From Rhizobium sp. Leaf306 (GTDB lineage Bacteria > Pseudomonadota > Alphaproteobacteria > Rhizobiales > Rhizobiaceae): DNA of 64,000 nt. Positions 8,718-19,828 of the stretch are shown here, piece by piece; position 1 is the stretch's first letter, and each line of letters opens with the position of its first letter. Location of the stretch: the NCBI RefSeq assembly GCF_001423425.1, contig NZ_LMNX01000002.1, forward strand, positions 744,001-808,000, read 5' to 3'. The notes under the pieces were generated by a model. That model was not told the origin of the DNA, ran no database searches, and saw only the letters and a list, made by a program, of their open reading frames with translations. The position numbers and the translations under genes were made by a program.

Positions 8718-9806
8718 ATGGCACAGAATTCATTGCGGCTCGTAGAGGATAAAGGCGTGGACAAGAGCAAGGCGCTCGAAGCAGCACTCTCACAGATCGA
8801 ACGATCCTTCGGTAAGGGATCGATCATGAAGCTTGGCTCGAACGATAGCATCGTCGAGATCGAGACAGTTTCCACCGGTTCCCTGAGCCTTGATATTGCG
8901 CTCGGCATCGGCGGCCTGCCGAAGGGCCGTATCGTCGAAATCTATGGTCCGGAAAGCTCGGGCAAGACAACGCTTGCCCTGCAGACCATTGCCGAGGCTC
9001 AGAAGGGTGGCGGTGTTTGCGCCTTCGTCGACGCGGAACACGCGCTCGATCCGGTCTACGCCCGCAAGCTCGGCGTCGATCTGCATAACCTCCTGATCTC
9101 GCAGCCTGACACCGGTGAGCAGGCGCTTGAGATCACTGATACGCTGGTGCGTTCCGGTGCTGTCGACGTTCTCGTCATCGACTCGGTTGCGGCATTGACC
9201 CCACGCGCCGAAATCGAAGGCGAAATGGGCGACAGCCTGCCGGGTCTTCAGGCCCGTCTGATGAGCCAGGCACTTCGCAAGCTGACAGCGTCGATCTCCA
9301 AGTCGAAGACGATGGTGATCTTCATCAACCAGATCCGCATGAAGATCGGCGTGATGTTCGGTTCGCCGGAAACGACGACAGGCGGTAACGCGCTGAAATT
9401 CTACGCGTCCGTCCGTCTCGACATTCGCCGCATCGGCCAGGTCAAGGAACGCGAAGAAGTCGTCGGAAACCAGACACGCGTCAAGGTCGTCAAGAACAAG
9501 ATGGCGCCTCCCTTCAAGCAGGTCGAATTCGACATCATGTATGGCGAGGGCGTGTCCAAGACCGGCGAGCTCGTCGATCTCGGCGTTAAGGCTGGGATCG
9601 TCGAGAAGTCGGGCGCATGGTTCTCCTACAACAGTCAGCGCCTTGGTCAGGGCCGCGAGAACGCGAAGTCGTTCCTGCGAGACAACCCGGAAGTGGCCCG
9701 CGAAATCGAAACGTCGCTGCGCCAGAATGCCGGCCTGATCGCCGACAAGTTCCTGCAGAATGGCGGACCCGATGCCAATGACGGCGACCAGGCCCCCGAC
9801 CCTTGA
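8718..9806 (+). CDS. recA: Recombinase RecA
   Basis: A 362-residue RecA. It forms ATP-dependent filaments on single-stranded DNA, drives strand exchange and triggers LexA self-cleavage. Walker A is GPESSGKT near residue 75, the central ATPase core contains LVIDSVAAL, and the L2 region contains [21 protein letters not shown]. The C-terminal domain ends in an acidic tail ([11 protein letters not shown]). The length is normal for alphaproteobacteria. The ATG follows AAGGTGG. It is monocistronic, between the cckA terminator and alaS, and almost certainly SOS-induced through the boxes upstream. Confidence 0.99.
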   Translation: MAQNSLRLVEDKGVDKSKALEAALSQIERSFGKGSIMKLGSNDSIVEIETVSTGSLSLDIALGIGGLPKGRIVEIYGPESSGKTTLALQTIAEAQKGGGVCAFVDAEHALDPVYARKLGVDLHNLLISQPDTGEQALEITDTLVRSGAVDVLVIDSVAALTPRAEIEGEMGDSLPGLQARLMSQALRKLTASISKSKTMVIFINQIRMKIGVMFGSPETTTGGNALKFYASVRLDIRRIGQVKEREEVVGNQTRVKVVKNKMAPPFKQVEFDIMYGEGVSKTGELVDLGVKAGIVEKSGAWFSYNSQRLGQGRENAKSFLRDNPEVAREIETSLRQNAGLIADKFLQNGGPDANDGDQAPDP

Positions 9807-10036
9807 TCGGGCTTGGGTTGGGATGCCGATCTAAGGCATCCTCACGCTGATCTTCGCCGGTGTTTTCCGGTTTTCAAATCTTACAGGTCGCCATCTACGA
9901 GATGCGCGGCCGGTCTGCGTTCCGGGCGGGTTTGGGATGATTAGGGGTGCTGTGGCTGGACAGTCGGGAACGCGGACGATACAAGCCTTTCGTCTTCGAA
10001 TAACAGCATCGCACCCGGCGATAAAAAGGGCTTAGC

Positions 10037-12694
<2,658 letters not shown>

Positions 12695-12707
12695 GAGTTT
12701 GAATGAT

Positions 12708-12731
12708 CGGGCGGCCACTGGCCGCCCGTTT
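12708..12731 (+). terminator. Terminator after alaS
   Basis: A 9-bp GC stem (CGGGCGGCC pairing with GGCCGCCCG) closes on a 3-nt loop and is followed by a short T run. It separates alaS from the ttcA-like gene. Confidence 0.7.
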
Positions 12732-12747
12732 CACATGAGGTTTGGAC

Positions 12748-13614
12748 ATGGGATTGAACGTGAGCGTACCAGACGAGATCGACGAGGTCGTGGATGGCCT
12801 CGTGCCGTCCCTGTTTCGGGATGCACCGAGTTCGGTCTCGTTCAACAAGTTGCGCAAGCGGCTGTTGCGGCAGGTTCGCCAGGCGTTCGACGATTTCGGC
12901 ATGCTGAAGGATCAGAAACGCTGGCTGGTCGGCTTGTCCGGCGGCAAGGACAGCTATTCGCTGCTGGCCATCCTCCTCGATCTGCAATGGCGAGGCCTGC
13001 TTCCGGTCGAGCTGCTCGCCTGCAATCTCGATCAGGGACAGCCGAATTTTCCCAAGCACATCCTGCCGGATTATCTCACCTCCATCGGCGTCAAGCACCG
13101 GATCGAGTATCGCGATACCTATTCGATCGTGAAGGAAAAGGTGCCGGCTGGCGGAACGTACTGCGCGCTCTGTTCACGGCTTCGGCGCGGCAATCTTTAT
13201 CGGGTTGCCCGCGAAGAGGGCTGCGATGCGCTGGTTCTCGGGCACCACCGGGAGGATATTCTCGAAACCTTCTTCATGAACTTCTTTCACGGTGGACGGC
13301 TTGCCGGGATGCCGGCGAAGCTTCTGAACGACGAAGGCGACGTGATGGTGCTGCGGCCGCTCGCCTATTGCGCCGAGGACGATCTGGCGAAGTTTTCTGC
13401 TGCCATGGAATTCCCGATCATCCCGTGCGACCTCTGTGGCTCGCAGGACGGGCTGCAGCGCAATGCGATGAAGGCCATGCTTGCCGATATCGAGACACGC
13501 ATGCCGGGCCGCAAGGACACGATGCTGCGGGCGCTGGCGCATGTGAACCCGTCGCACCTGCTTGATCCGAAACTGTTCGACTTCTCCGGCCTCAGCGCCA
13601 ACCCCGACGCCTGA
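12748..13614 (+). CDS. ttcA: TtcA-family tRNA 2-thiocytidine synthetase
   Basis: A 288-residue PP-loop ATPase. The SGGKDS motif is at residues 64-69, a CALC motif at 139-142 and a CDLC motif at 227-230. The PP-loop plus a CxxC pair and a later cysteine is the hallmark of TtcA, which uses an iron-sulfur cluster to thiolate cytidine 32 of some tRNAs. ATG 12748 has GAGG 7 nt upstream, while the TTG two codons earlier has no better site. It is separated from alaS by a terminator and followed 40 bp later by the IMPase-family gene. The [4Fe-4S] requirement would make it a client of the suf operon at 44-51 kb (inference). Other TtcA/TilS-related PP-loop enzymes are less likely given the cysteines. 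Confidence 0.85.
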   Translation: MGLNVSVPDEIDEVVDGLVPSLFRDAPSSVSFNKLRKRLLRQVRQAFDDFGMLKDQKRWLVGLSGGKDSYSLLAILLDLQWRGLLPVELLACNLDQGQPNFPKHILPDYLTSIGVKHRIEYRDTYSIVKEKVPAGGTYCALCSRLRRGNLYRVAREEGCDALVLGHHREDILETFFMNFFHGGRLAGMPAKLLNDEGDVMVLRPLAYCAEDDLAKFSAAMEFPIIPCDLCGSQDGLQRNAMKAMLADIETRMPGRKDTMLRALAHVNPSHLLDPKLFDFSGLSANPDA

Positions 13615-13654
13615 TCCCCAACAAGCTGCTCCCACCACTGCAGGATCTCATACA

Positions 13655-14479
13655 ATGACCATGCCGCTCGATATAGCCAAGCTTGCCGACATCCTGCGCC
13701 TTGCGGCGAAGGAAGAGATCCTGCCGCGGTTCCGGCGGCTTGGAAGCGGCGACGTGCGTTCCAAAAGCGAGCCGTCGGATCTTGTGACCGAAGCGGACGA
13801 GGCTGCCGAGCGTCTGATCCGCCGCGAGCTTGAAGCGCTGGCGCCTGATGCTCTGTTTGTTGGCGAAGAATCGGTGGCCGCCGATCCGTCGCTGCTTGGC
13901 AAGCTCGCAGGTTCGGATTTCGCGATCGTCGTCGATCCTGTCGATGGCACGTTCAACTTCGCCTCCGGCATTCCTGCCTTCGGTGTCATGGCCTCTGTCG
14001 TCTGGAAAGGCGAAACGGTGGCCGGCATCATCTACGATCCGATGGGTGACGACTGGGTGATGGCGGAAAAGTGCGCAGGCGCCTTCCTGCGCCGTCCTGA
14101 CGGCGACGCGGTGCGCCTTGCGGTCGCGGAAGCGACACCGATCGGCGACATGGTCGGAATGGCGTCACCCGGGTATTTCTTCGGCGAGGAAAGAGAGCGG
14201 CTGCTGGCCAACCTGGCGAAGGTGCGTTTCTTTGCCAACTATCGATGTGCCGCGCACGAGTATCGCACCTTTGCCGGCGGGCACGTGCAATACCTTCTCT
14301 ACAACAAGCTCATGCCTTGGGATCATCTGGCGGGCACCCTGATTGCCACTGAGGCCGGCGGTTATGCGGCGCGCTTCGACGGATCCGAGTACCTGCCGAA
14401 CCACGTGGATGGCGGGCTGCTGGTCGCGACCTGCAAGGACAGCTGGCAGATGCTGCGCCGGGAACTCATCGGCGACTGA
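13655..14479 (+). CDS. Inositol monophosphatase family protein
   Basis: A 274-residue member of the lithium-sensitive FIG phosphatase superfamily. Metal-binding motifs are visible in order: GEES near residue 70, DPVDGTFNF near residue 95 and WDHLAGTLIATEAGG near residue 225. These bind two to three Mg2+ ions and hydrolyse a sugar or nucleotide phosphate monoester. The substrate is not readable from sequence; inositol-1-phosphate, histidinol-phosphate and 3'-phosphoadenosine phosphates are all handled within the family. ATG 13655 is preferred over an upstream in-frame codon inside ttcA because of AGGA about 10 nt before it and because homologues begin close to this point. Confidence 0.88.
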   Translation: MTMPLDIAKLADILRLAAKEEILPRFRRLGSGDVRSKSEPSDLVTEADEAAERLIRRELEALAPDALFVGEESVAADPSLLGKLAGSDFAIVVDPVDGTFNFASGIPAFGVMASVVWKGETVAGIIYDPMGDDWVMAEKCAGAFLRRPDGDAVRLAVAEATPIGDMVGMASPGYFFGEERERLLANLAKVRFFANYRCAAHEYRTFAGGHVQYLLYNKLMPWDHLAGTLIATEAGGYAARFDGSEYLPNHVDGGLLVATCKDSWQMLRRELIGD

Positions 14480-14549
14480 GCCTTCAAGGGGTCGGTCCCA
14501 GTAGAGGGCGAAACGACACCGTAAGCCAACTCCGTTGTCCTCGTTGAAC

Positions 14550-14791
14550 CCTCGTGTATTCTGGTGCCGGAAGGCGGCATGCGGAAGCATATCCAGGTTC
14601 TCGAACGAGCGGGCTCGTTGTCACCGAGTAGATCGGACGGGTGAGAATCTGCAGGCTTGAGAAGCACGGACTTGAGGCGGAGGCCGAGTGCATAGAGGCG
14701 CACCGAAAGCTTCTCGAGGCACGCTTCGAAGCATTGAATGAACTCATCAGTACCATGCAACGGGAGGTAACCGATGAATCAGCAAGTTGAC
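14550..14791 (+). pseudogene. Decayed ArsR-family regulator, C-terminal half with a frameshift
   Basis: From the ATG at 14579 one frame reads GMRKHIQVLERAG, the recognition-helix region of ArsR-type winged-helix regulators, and then runs into a stop near 14642. A different frame beginning at GTG 14641 continues with RICRLEKHGLEAEAE and EARFEALNELISTMQRE, which is the C-terminal helix of the same family. The two halves join if one frameshift near 14620-14640 is allowed. The N-terminal winged-helix part is not found upstream. The stop at 14789-14791 overlaps the next gene, as expected for an ArsR/SRPBCC operon. This is probably a broken repressor; a sequencing error alone would not restore the missing N-terminus. 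Confidence 0.65.
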
Positions 14792-15259
14792 GTGACATCA
14801 TTGGAGCGCAGGGGCGATCGCGAATTGGCCTTCACGCGCACATTCAATGCGCCGGCGAGCGCCGTTTTCAGGGCGTGGAGTGAGCCCGAGATGTTCCAGG
14901 CTTGGTGGGTGCCAAAATCGGTCCCCGGCCTATCGCTTGTATCGTGCGACATGGACGTGCGTACCGGCGGCAAGTATCGGCTGGAATTCGGTGCTGGCGG
15001 CGATTCCGATACCATGGCCTTTTATGGCAAGTATCTCGAGGTCGTACCGAACGAGCGCATTGTCTGGACCAACGACGAGGGCGAAGAGGGCGCGGTCACG
15101 ACCGTGAGCCTCGAGGACCAGGGCGCCATGACGCTGTTGCGTTTCCACGAGGTCTATCCGTCCAAGGAGGTGCTTGAGGAGGCCCTGCAGGGCTCGGCGG
15201 TCGCATTGCCCGAGCAGTTGGACCAGCTCGACGAATTGCTGACCAGCAAAGCTGAGTAG
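14774..15259 (+). CDS. SRPBCC (AHSA1-like) domain protein
   Basis: A 161-residue START/Bet v1-like protein of the activator-of-Hsp90 (AHSA1) type. The family signature is visible as FTRTFNAPASAVFRAWSEPE near residue 20, WWVPK near residue 45, and the run RTGGKYRLEF. These small cytosolic proteins form a helix-grip pocket for hydrophobic ligands, and the bacterial members' ligands are mostly unknown. They are typically co-transcribed with an ArsR-type repressor. Here that repressor survives only as the damaged remnant overlapping the start, so expression may now be constitutive (inference). The ATG follows GGGAGG about 5-9 nt upstream. Confidence 0.85.
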   Translation: MNQQVDVTSLERRGDRELAFTRTFNAPASAVFRAWSEPEMFQAWWVPKSVPGLSLVSCDMDVRTGGKYRLEFGAGGDSDTMAFYGKYLEVVPNERIVWTNDEGEEGAVTTVSLEDQGAMTLLRFHEVYPSKEVLEEALQGSAVALPEQLDQLDELLTSKAE

Positions 15260-15557
15260 CGCTGTTGCGGAAACGCATCGGGGCACCGTATGCCTTAAGC
15301 GCGCTACACCCCCGAGCTTTTTCGCGGGTGGTGAAGGCAAAGCAGACCATTCCCGCGGCGCCGTTTTATGTCCGCAACGGACCGAAAGGCGTCTTCGACA
15401 GCTTTGCGCCAACAGCTGATGTCCTCGGCCATCGGTGACACCAACGACGCGGATCTCCCTGCCGACTTTTATGAACGTTCCTACACGTCGGGGAGACAGG
15501 TGAAATGCCCTTGGAAGGCTGGTAATACGACAGGCAGCAATACCGGAGGCAAGAGCA
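15260..15557 (+). other. Non-coding spacer with a possible decayed reading frame
   Basis: No gene with a credible start is seen. One frame from about 15289 to 15440 reads without stops (it includes KAKQTIPAAPFYVRNGPKGV) and ends at a TGA, but it has no start or ribosome site and no recognised family. The last 60 bp should hold the promoter of the HxlR-type gene. Confidence 0.4.
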
Positions 15558-15983
15558 ATGACCAGAGAAGAAATTCTTAGCTATTCCCAAGCGGTTTGCG
15601 ATGGTCTTCGTGAGGACGACGATGGGGTGAGACGCGAGGTTCTCACCCATGCGGGAAGCCGGTGGTCGCTCGGCGTCATACACACGCTCGGCGTCTATGG
15701 CAGGCTTCGGCACGCAGACATCGGAAAACGAATGCACGGTGTAACGCAGCGGATGCTCACGCGCACGCTACGCCAACTCGAAAGAGATGGTCTCGTTACG
15801 CGTCACGATCTCGTTGAGGTGCCGCCTCGGGTGGAATACGAACTGACAGAACTGGGAATGGGTCTTCTCATTCGCATGATCCCGTTGTGGACGTGGGTCG
15901 TGGAGAATTCCGAGCAGTTTCGAACGTCACGCGAGGATTTTGATGCCCGTCCGCCAGAAAAGCCCTCCTGGCAGACGTTTTAA
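15558..15983 (+). CDS. HxlR-family winged-helix transcriptional regulator
   Basis: A 141-residue protein with the HxlR pattern: a strand-turn region GSRWSLGVIHTLGVYGRLRH, a DNA-recognition helix in MHGVTQRMLTRTLRQLERDGLVTR near residues 60-83, and the wing VPPRVEYELTELG. The initial cysteine of the classical HxlR motif (redox or aldehyde sensing) is not in its usual position, although one Cys is present near residue 14. The ATG has GGAGG 8 nt upstream. The gene converges on an NmrA-family oxidoreductase 147 bp away, a frequent HxlR partner type, so that gene is a candidate target (inference). Confidence 0.87.
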   Translation: MTREEILSYSQAVCDGLREDDDGVRREVLTHAGSRWSLGVIHTLGVYGRLRHADIGKRMHGVTQRMLTRTLRQLERDGLVTRHDLVEVPPRVEYELTELGMGLLIRMIPLWTWVVENSEQFRTSREDFDARPPEKPSWQTF

Positions 15984-16130
15984 CAATCGAGACATGCCGC
16001 CGCTCCGCTGATGCCGGCGGCACGGTGTTCGACCGCGTAATGATTGCTGCGGATCAACTCTCATTGTGAGCGCGGCTATACCGCGCTTCCCGTTTGTTAT
16101 CGTCCGTCGATCTGCGTCTCAGAGGCTATG

Positions 16131-17075
16131 TCACTTGCCGCTCAGGTTCGCGTTGATCCAATTGGACACATCCGTCACCTTGATGCCTTCGCGCCCGTTG
16201 AATGTGCCTGCCTTGTCCCATGCCATTCCTCGCCCGATACCAAAGGCTGCCCGGTACTTGCGCATCATGTTTTGGGGGTCATTTGCCAGTTCTTCCATCA
16301 GGACGGGCACAGTCCATACGGACCGGTTGAAGCGCCGGTTCAAACCCGCCTCCAGCTTGTCGGCAAGCTCGCCATAGGTGACGGTGTCGCCCGCCAGGAA
16401 GACGATCTCGTTGCTGATGGTCGGCTCGTAGAAGACGATTTCAGCGGTGAGCACGCCGATGTCGTCGGGCGTCGTCAGCGTGACAGCGGTATCGGAGCTG
16501 CCAAGAGCGTTGACTGCGTTCTTTTCCAGATCAACGACGCCGAATTCCGGTTCGAAAAGATAACTCATGAACATGCCGGTGGAGATGATGACCCAGTCCG
16601 TCTTGCTCTGGGAGCGAAGGAGTTCGCGCACATCGAGTTGAGCGTCGAAGATGTCCTGCGGACCGCCTCGACCAATTGCCTCGAAATCGACACCAAACTG
16701 CCAGGGGAAATAGCGCGGAATACCGGACTGCAACGCCGCCTCGGCCAACTTCATCGGTGTATTAATCCCAGCCGCGTAGCCAGCGCAGCCAATCACGGTA
16801 TCGTACTGTGAAAACAGAGATGCGAGTTCATCGATCGAGCTATTGACCAGATCACCTGTGACGATCTCGATATCCAATTCGCGGATCTCGGCGACGTCGC
16901 GCTGTTTGGCGATCGAGTCTGATTTGATGGCACTGGCGCGAAGCAGAACGCTTATCTTTGCGTCTTCAATGCCCTTGGCGCGACGGGCCAGATTGCGAAG
17001 GACGGGCATGCCGAGTTCCCCGGCCCCGAGCACGAGAATGTTTCGTGACTTCACATTGGAAACTGTCTGGTTCAT
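16131..17075 (-). CDS. NmrA/isoflavone reductase-like NAD(P)-binding protein
   Basis: A 314-residue atypical short-chain dehydrogenase. The Rossmann motif ILVLGAGELGMPVLRNLA lies near residues 11-28, and later sequence includes TVIGCAGYAAG, YFPWQFGVD and ISTGMFMSYLFEP, as in NmrA/isoflavone-reductase-like proteins. Members bind NAD(P) either as reductases or as redox-sensing regulators. The normal YxxxK catalytic pair is not evident, so a sensing role is possible. ATG 17075 is favoured because GAAGGA lies 9 nt upstream; a TTG three codons earlier is the alternative. It is convergent with the HxlR-type gene. Confidence 0.78.
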   Translation of the reverse strand: MNQTVSNVKSRNILVLGAGELGMPVLRNLARRAKGIEDAKISVLLRASAIKSDSIAKQRDVAEIRELDIEIVTGDLVNSSIDELASLFSQYDTVIGCAGYAAGINTPMKLAEAALQSGIPRYFPWQFGVDFEAIGRGGPQDIFDAQLDVRELLRSQSKTDWVIISTGMFMSYLFEPEFGVVDLEKNAVNALGSSDTAVTLTTPDDIGVLTAEIVFYEPTISNEIVFLAGDTVTYGELADKLEAGLNRRFNRSVWTVPVLMEELANDPQNMMRKYRAAFGIGRGMAWDKAGTFNGREGIKVTDVSNWINANLSGK

Positions 17076-17304
17076 CGATTTCAATCCTTCAAAACGCTAC
17101 GTCACCGCTACTTGGCAAGGCGGAACGACGAAGGAAAGAAGGTACACGGATGATACTGCAGCAAAAAATAGAAGGACGATAATCCCGTTGTATTACCCTT
17201 CCGCACATACCGTCTGTCCGCTTCGGGCCGAAAGCTGACTCTCTCCGTTAGAGTGTCATTTCGCTCTCTACCGGAACCGACCCCTTCGAGACAAAGCGGA
17301 TACG

Positions 17305-17333
17305 AAAAAGGCCGGATCGCTCCGGCCTTTTTT
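17305..17333 (-). terminator. Terminator after the MFS transporter
   Basis: A 12-bp stem (AAAAAGGCCGGA and its complement) closes on a 4-nt loop and has a T run on either strand. It lies just beyond the stop of the minus-strand MFS gene and could also stop rightward transcripts. Confidence 0.85.
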
Positions 17334-17353
17334 CGCGCTGACGTGATGGACCG

Positions 17354-18601
17354 TCAGGCCTTGTGGTTATGGGGCCGGAAGAGCTTTCCCTTTTCGCCGA
17401 TCAGCACGAAGATCAGGCCGATGACCGAGACGGTAAAGAAGCCCGCCACCATCGGGGTTGCCGTGCCGTCGAAGGCCTGGCCGATGGATGCGCCGATGAT
17501 TGCGCCGCCGACCGTGCCCATGAAGCCGAGGACCGAGGACGCGGTGCCCGCCACGTGGCCGAGGGGCTCCATTGCCAGCGAATTGAAATTCGAGGCGATC
17601 AGGCCGAACAGGAACATGGCCATGGCGAAGAAGGCCAGGAACAGCAGGAAGGGCATCGGTTCGGATGACAGCAGCTGTACGCTTAGCCACAGGAAGGTGA
17701 CCACGACGAAGCCGATGATGGCGGCGTGCGACAGCTTGCGCATGCCGAGCCGGCCGACCCAGCGGGAGTTGAGGAAGGCCGAGATCGACATGAACAGAGC
17801 GACCGCAGCAAACGCCACCGGAAACCAGACGCCGAGCTGGTAGATGCCGACATAGACCTGCTGGGCCGAGTTGATGAAGCCGAACAGGGCGCCGAAGATG
17901 AACGTGCTCGCAAGCGTGTAGCAGAGCGCCATGCGGTTGGTGAGAACGATCAGGAAGCCGGCGACGATGGACTTTACCGTGAACGGGCGGACATCGGCCT
18001 GATCCAGCGTTTCGGGCAGCTTGCGGGCAACCCAGATCGTGACAATGATTGCGACGACGGCGATGAAGACGAAGATCAGGTGCCAGTCACCAAAGAGCAG
18101 CACGAGCTGTCCCGTTCCGGGCGCGATGATCGGTACGATCATGAACACCATCATGATGAGAGACATGACTTCCGCCATGGCGCGACCGCCGAAGACGTCG
18201 CGGACGATCGAGACGGAGATGACGCGGGTCGCAGCCGAGCCGATGCCCTGGATAAAGCGCAGGATGAGCAGGCCCGCAAACGAGGGGACGAAAACGACGG
18301 CGATCGCGGAGACGATGTAGATGCCGAGACCGATCAGAAGCGGCGTGCGTCGACCGAAACGGTCGGAGATCGGGCCATAGAAGAGCTGGGCGATGCCGAA
18401 GCCGAACAGATAGGCCGAGACGACATACTGTCGATGGTTCTCGTTCTCGACGCCGAGTGCTGCGCCGATCTGCTGTAGTCCGGGAAGCATGATATCGATG
18501 GCGAGGGCGTTGAGTGCCATCAGAGCGGCCATCATGGCAATGAATTGTGCCCTTCCCATGCCTTGCAGCTTTGGGACAACGGGATGTGAAGGATTTGTCA
18601 C
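17354..18601 (-). CDS. MFS multidrug exporter, Bcr/CflA family
   Basis: A 415-residue major facilitator with about 12 hydrophobic helices. The loop 2-3 signature GPISDRFGRRTPLL lies near residue 82, and the drug:H+ antiporter-type Asp is in helix 1 (LNALAIDIMLPGLQQIG). Length and motifs match the Bcr/CflA group, which exports bicyclomycin, chloramphenicol or similar compounds; the actual substrate is unknown. The start is a GTG with AGGA 8 nt upstream. It is the last gene of the minus-strand purine/bolA/grxD block, but it lies beyond a hairpin after grxD, so it may be transcribed separately. Confidence 0.9.
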   Translation of the reverse strand: MTNPSHPVVPKLQGMGRAQFIAMMAALMALNALAIDIMLPGLQQIGAALGVENENHRQYVVSAYLFGFGIAQLFYGPISDRFGRRTPLLIGLGIYIVSAIAVVFVPSFAGLLILRFIQGIGSAATRVISVSIVRDVFGGRAMAEVMSLIMMVFMIVPIIAPGTGQLVLLFGDWHLIFVFIAVVAIIVTIWVARKLPETLDQADVRPFTVKSIVAGFLIVLTNRMALCYTLASTFIFGALFGFINSAQQVYVGIYQLGVWFPVAFAAVALFMSISAFLNSRWVGRLGMRKLSHAAIIGFVVVTFLWLSVQLLSSEPMPFLLFLAFFAMAMFLFGLIASNFNSLAMEPLGHVAGTASSVLGFMGTVGGAIIGASIGQAFDGTATPMVAGFFTVSVIGLIFVLIGEKGKLFRPHNHKA

Positions 18602-18624
18602 GGGGGATTTCCTAAAGAATGGGA

Positions 18625-18648
18625 AAGGCGCCGTGGGAGCGGCGCCTT
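18625..18648 (-). terminator. Hairpin terminator after grxD
   Basis: A 9-bp stem AAGGCGCCG/CGGCGCCTT with a 6-nt loop lies about 30 nt past the grxD stop on the minus strand. The T run after it is weak, so termination may be partial. Confidence 0.55.
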
Positions 18649-18677
18649 CAAAATTTTAGAGAGTATATCAAGCCGGA

Positions 18678-19010
18678 TCAGGCTGCGCGGACGGTAATGC
18701 CCTGTTCCTCGATATGGGTTTTGAGCTCGCCGGACTGGAACATTTCGCGGACGATATCGCATCCGCCAACAAATTCGCCCTTGATGTAGAGCTGAGGAAT
18801 CGTCGGCCAGTTGGAGTAGTCCTTGATGCCCTGGCGGATTTCCGCGTCGGCAAGAACATTCACGCCCTTGTAGTCGAGCCCGAGGTAATCGAGGATCTGG
18901 ACGACCTGGCCGGAGAAGCCGCATTGCGGGAACTGGGGCGTGCCCTTGAGAAAGAGAACGACATCGTTCGTCTTGATTTCGTTTGCGATGAAGTCGTGAA
19001 TGCCGCTCAT
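18678..19010 (-). CDS. grxD: Monothiol glutaredoxin Grx4 family (CGFS)
   Basis: A 110-residue monothiol glutaredoxin with the active site CGFS near residue 32 and the glutathione-binding stretch [24 protein letters not shown] glutaredoxins hold a [2Fe-2S] cluster between two subunits or with BolA and deliver it to acceptors. The ATG has AGGAAAG 6 nt upstream, and an in-frame start nine codons earlier lacks a site. bolA lies two genes upstream on the same strand, so the two cluster-carrier partners are in one transcription unit. Assignment is secure. Confidence 0.96.
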   Translation of the reverse strand: MSGIHDFIANEIKTNDVVLFLKGTPQFPQCGFSGQVVQILDYLGLDYKGVNVLADAEIRQGIKDYSNWPTIPQLYIKGEFVGGCDIVREMFQSGELKTHIEEQGITVRAA

Positions 19011-19161
19011 GATCTTTCCTTTCACACGCGGTTTCAAGGACCGCTGCGGTGTCTTGCCCCTTAAATAGCAAGGTGACCTTACTAATTCCAGCGCAATTCC
19101 GCTTGAACTGTCAAACTGTTTTTGCCCTGGGGCAACGGACCCGATGTCCTCGCGCAGAGGG

Positions 19162-19425
19162 TTACCGGCTGCGTTGCTTGCTGCGACTGGTCGCGCTCCG
19201 CCGGCGGCTCGTCTGCCTTTTGGCGGGCTTTACGACTTTCGATCGCGTGCCCGGCTTCTTCGCGGTAAACCTGCCGGTGGTCGCGGACCTTGTGCCTGCC
19301 GATGCAGCGGTGCGGGTCTGACGCTTTTTGCGCTTGGAAGGCGTGCGGCCGTGCGACTTGCCCAGAAGCTGCTTTACGACATCGTCGACAACGCTGGTAA
19401 CGATCTGCTTGATCAGGTCGGACAT
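19162..19425 (-). CDS. Small, very basic hypothetical protein between bolA and grxD
   Basis: An 87-residue protein. The first 22 residues form an amphipathic helix ([20 protein letters not shown]). The remaining 65 are almost entirely Lys, Arg, Ser, Thr, Ala and Gly, a histone-H1- or AlgP-like basic tail with an estimated pI above 11. Its start is 16 bp after the bolA stop, with GGAGC about 10-12 nt upstream, so it looks co-translated with bolA and grxD. The composition suggests nucleic-acid or membrane binding (inference). No family is recognised. The uninterrupted frame, operon spacing and start context argue that it is real. Confidence 0.6.
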   Translation of the reverse strand: MSDLIKQIVTSVVDDVVKQLLGKSHGRTPSKRKKRQTRTAASAGTRSATTGRFTAKKPGTRSKVVKPAKRQTSRRRSATSRSKQRSR

Positions 19426-19441
19426 CGCACCCGAAGCTCCG

Positions 19442-19678
19442 TTACTCTGATGGAGCGGAGGTCTGAAGCGCCAGGGCGTGCAGAACGCCGCCCATATTGC
19501 CCTTCAGCGCTTCGTAGACCATCTGGTGCTGCTGGACGCGGCTCTTGCCGCGGAACGCGTCCGCGACGACCTCGGCAGCGTAGTGGTCACCGTCACCCGC
19601 CAGATCGCGGATCGTGACCTTGGCGCCGGGAATTCCGGCCTTGATCATGTCTTCGATATCGCCGGGGCGCATGGGCAT
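19442..19678 (-). CDS. bolA: BolA family protein (YrbA/IbaG-like)
   Basis: A 78-residue BolA-like protein: an initial acidic helix (MPMRPGDIEDMIKAGIPGA), then the DHYAAEVVADAF strand region, and the family signature RVQQHQMVYEAL with the invariant His near the C-terminus in GGVLHALALQT. BolA proteins form [2Fe-2S] heterodimers with CGFS glutaredoxins; grxD is two genes downstream on the same strand. The ATG follows GAGGAAG at about 7 nt, whereas a longer upstream start lacks support. It lies downstream of purL in the same direction (gap about 150 bp). Confidence 0.92.
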   Translation of the reverse strand: MPMRPGDIEDMIKAGIPGAKVTIRDLAGDGDHYAAEVVADAFRGKSRVQQHQMVYEALKGNMGGVLHALALQTSAPSE

Positions 19679-19828
19679 GGTGTCTTCCTCTTCTTCGGCC
19701 GCAGACTCATATCGCGGCATGCTTTGACCGAAAGACTGCCTGAAAGCCGTCCTCCGGTCAAAGAGGTAACAACCTCAAATCCAGATTGCTAGAGGATTTG
19801 GATCGATCGACGTCGCCCGACCCGTGCC

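Noticed and set aside
9821..9841. Hairpin GGATGCC/GGCATCC after recA
   Set aside because: The 7-bp stem has no T run. It may be a weak or Rho-assisted end, but it is too poor to list as a terminator.
15368..15580. A 70-codon frame before the HxlR-type gene
   Set aside because: It has no ribosome site, runs into the HxlR start in another frame and matches no family. It is treated as spacer.
15995..16022. GC-rich hairpin after the HxlR-type gene
   Set aside because: The 8-bp stem TGCCGCCG/CGGCGGCA has a 12-nt loop and no T tract, so termination is not supported.
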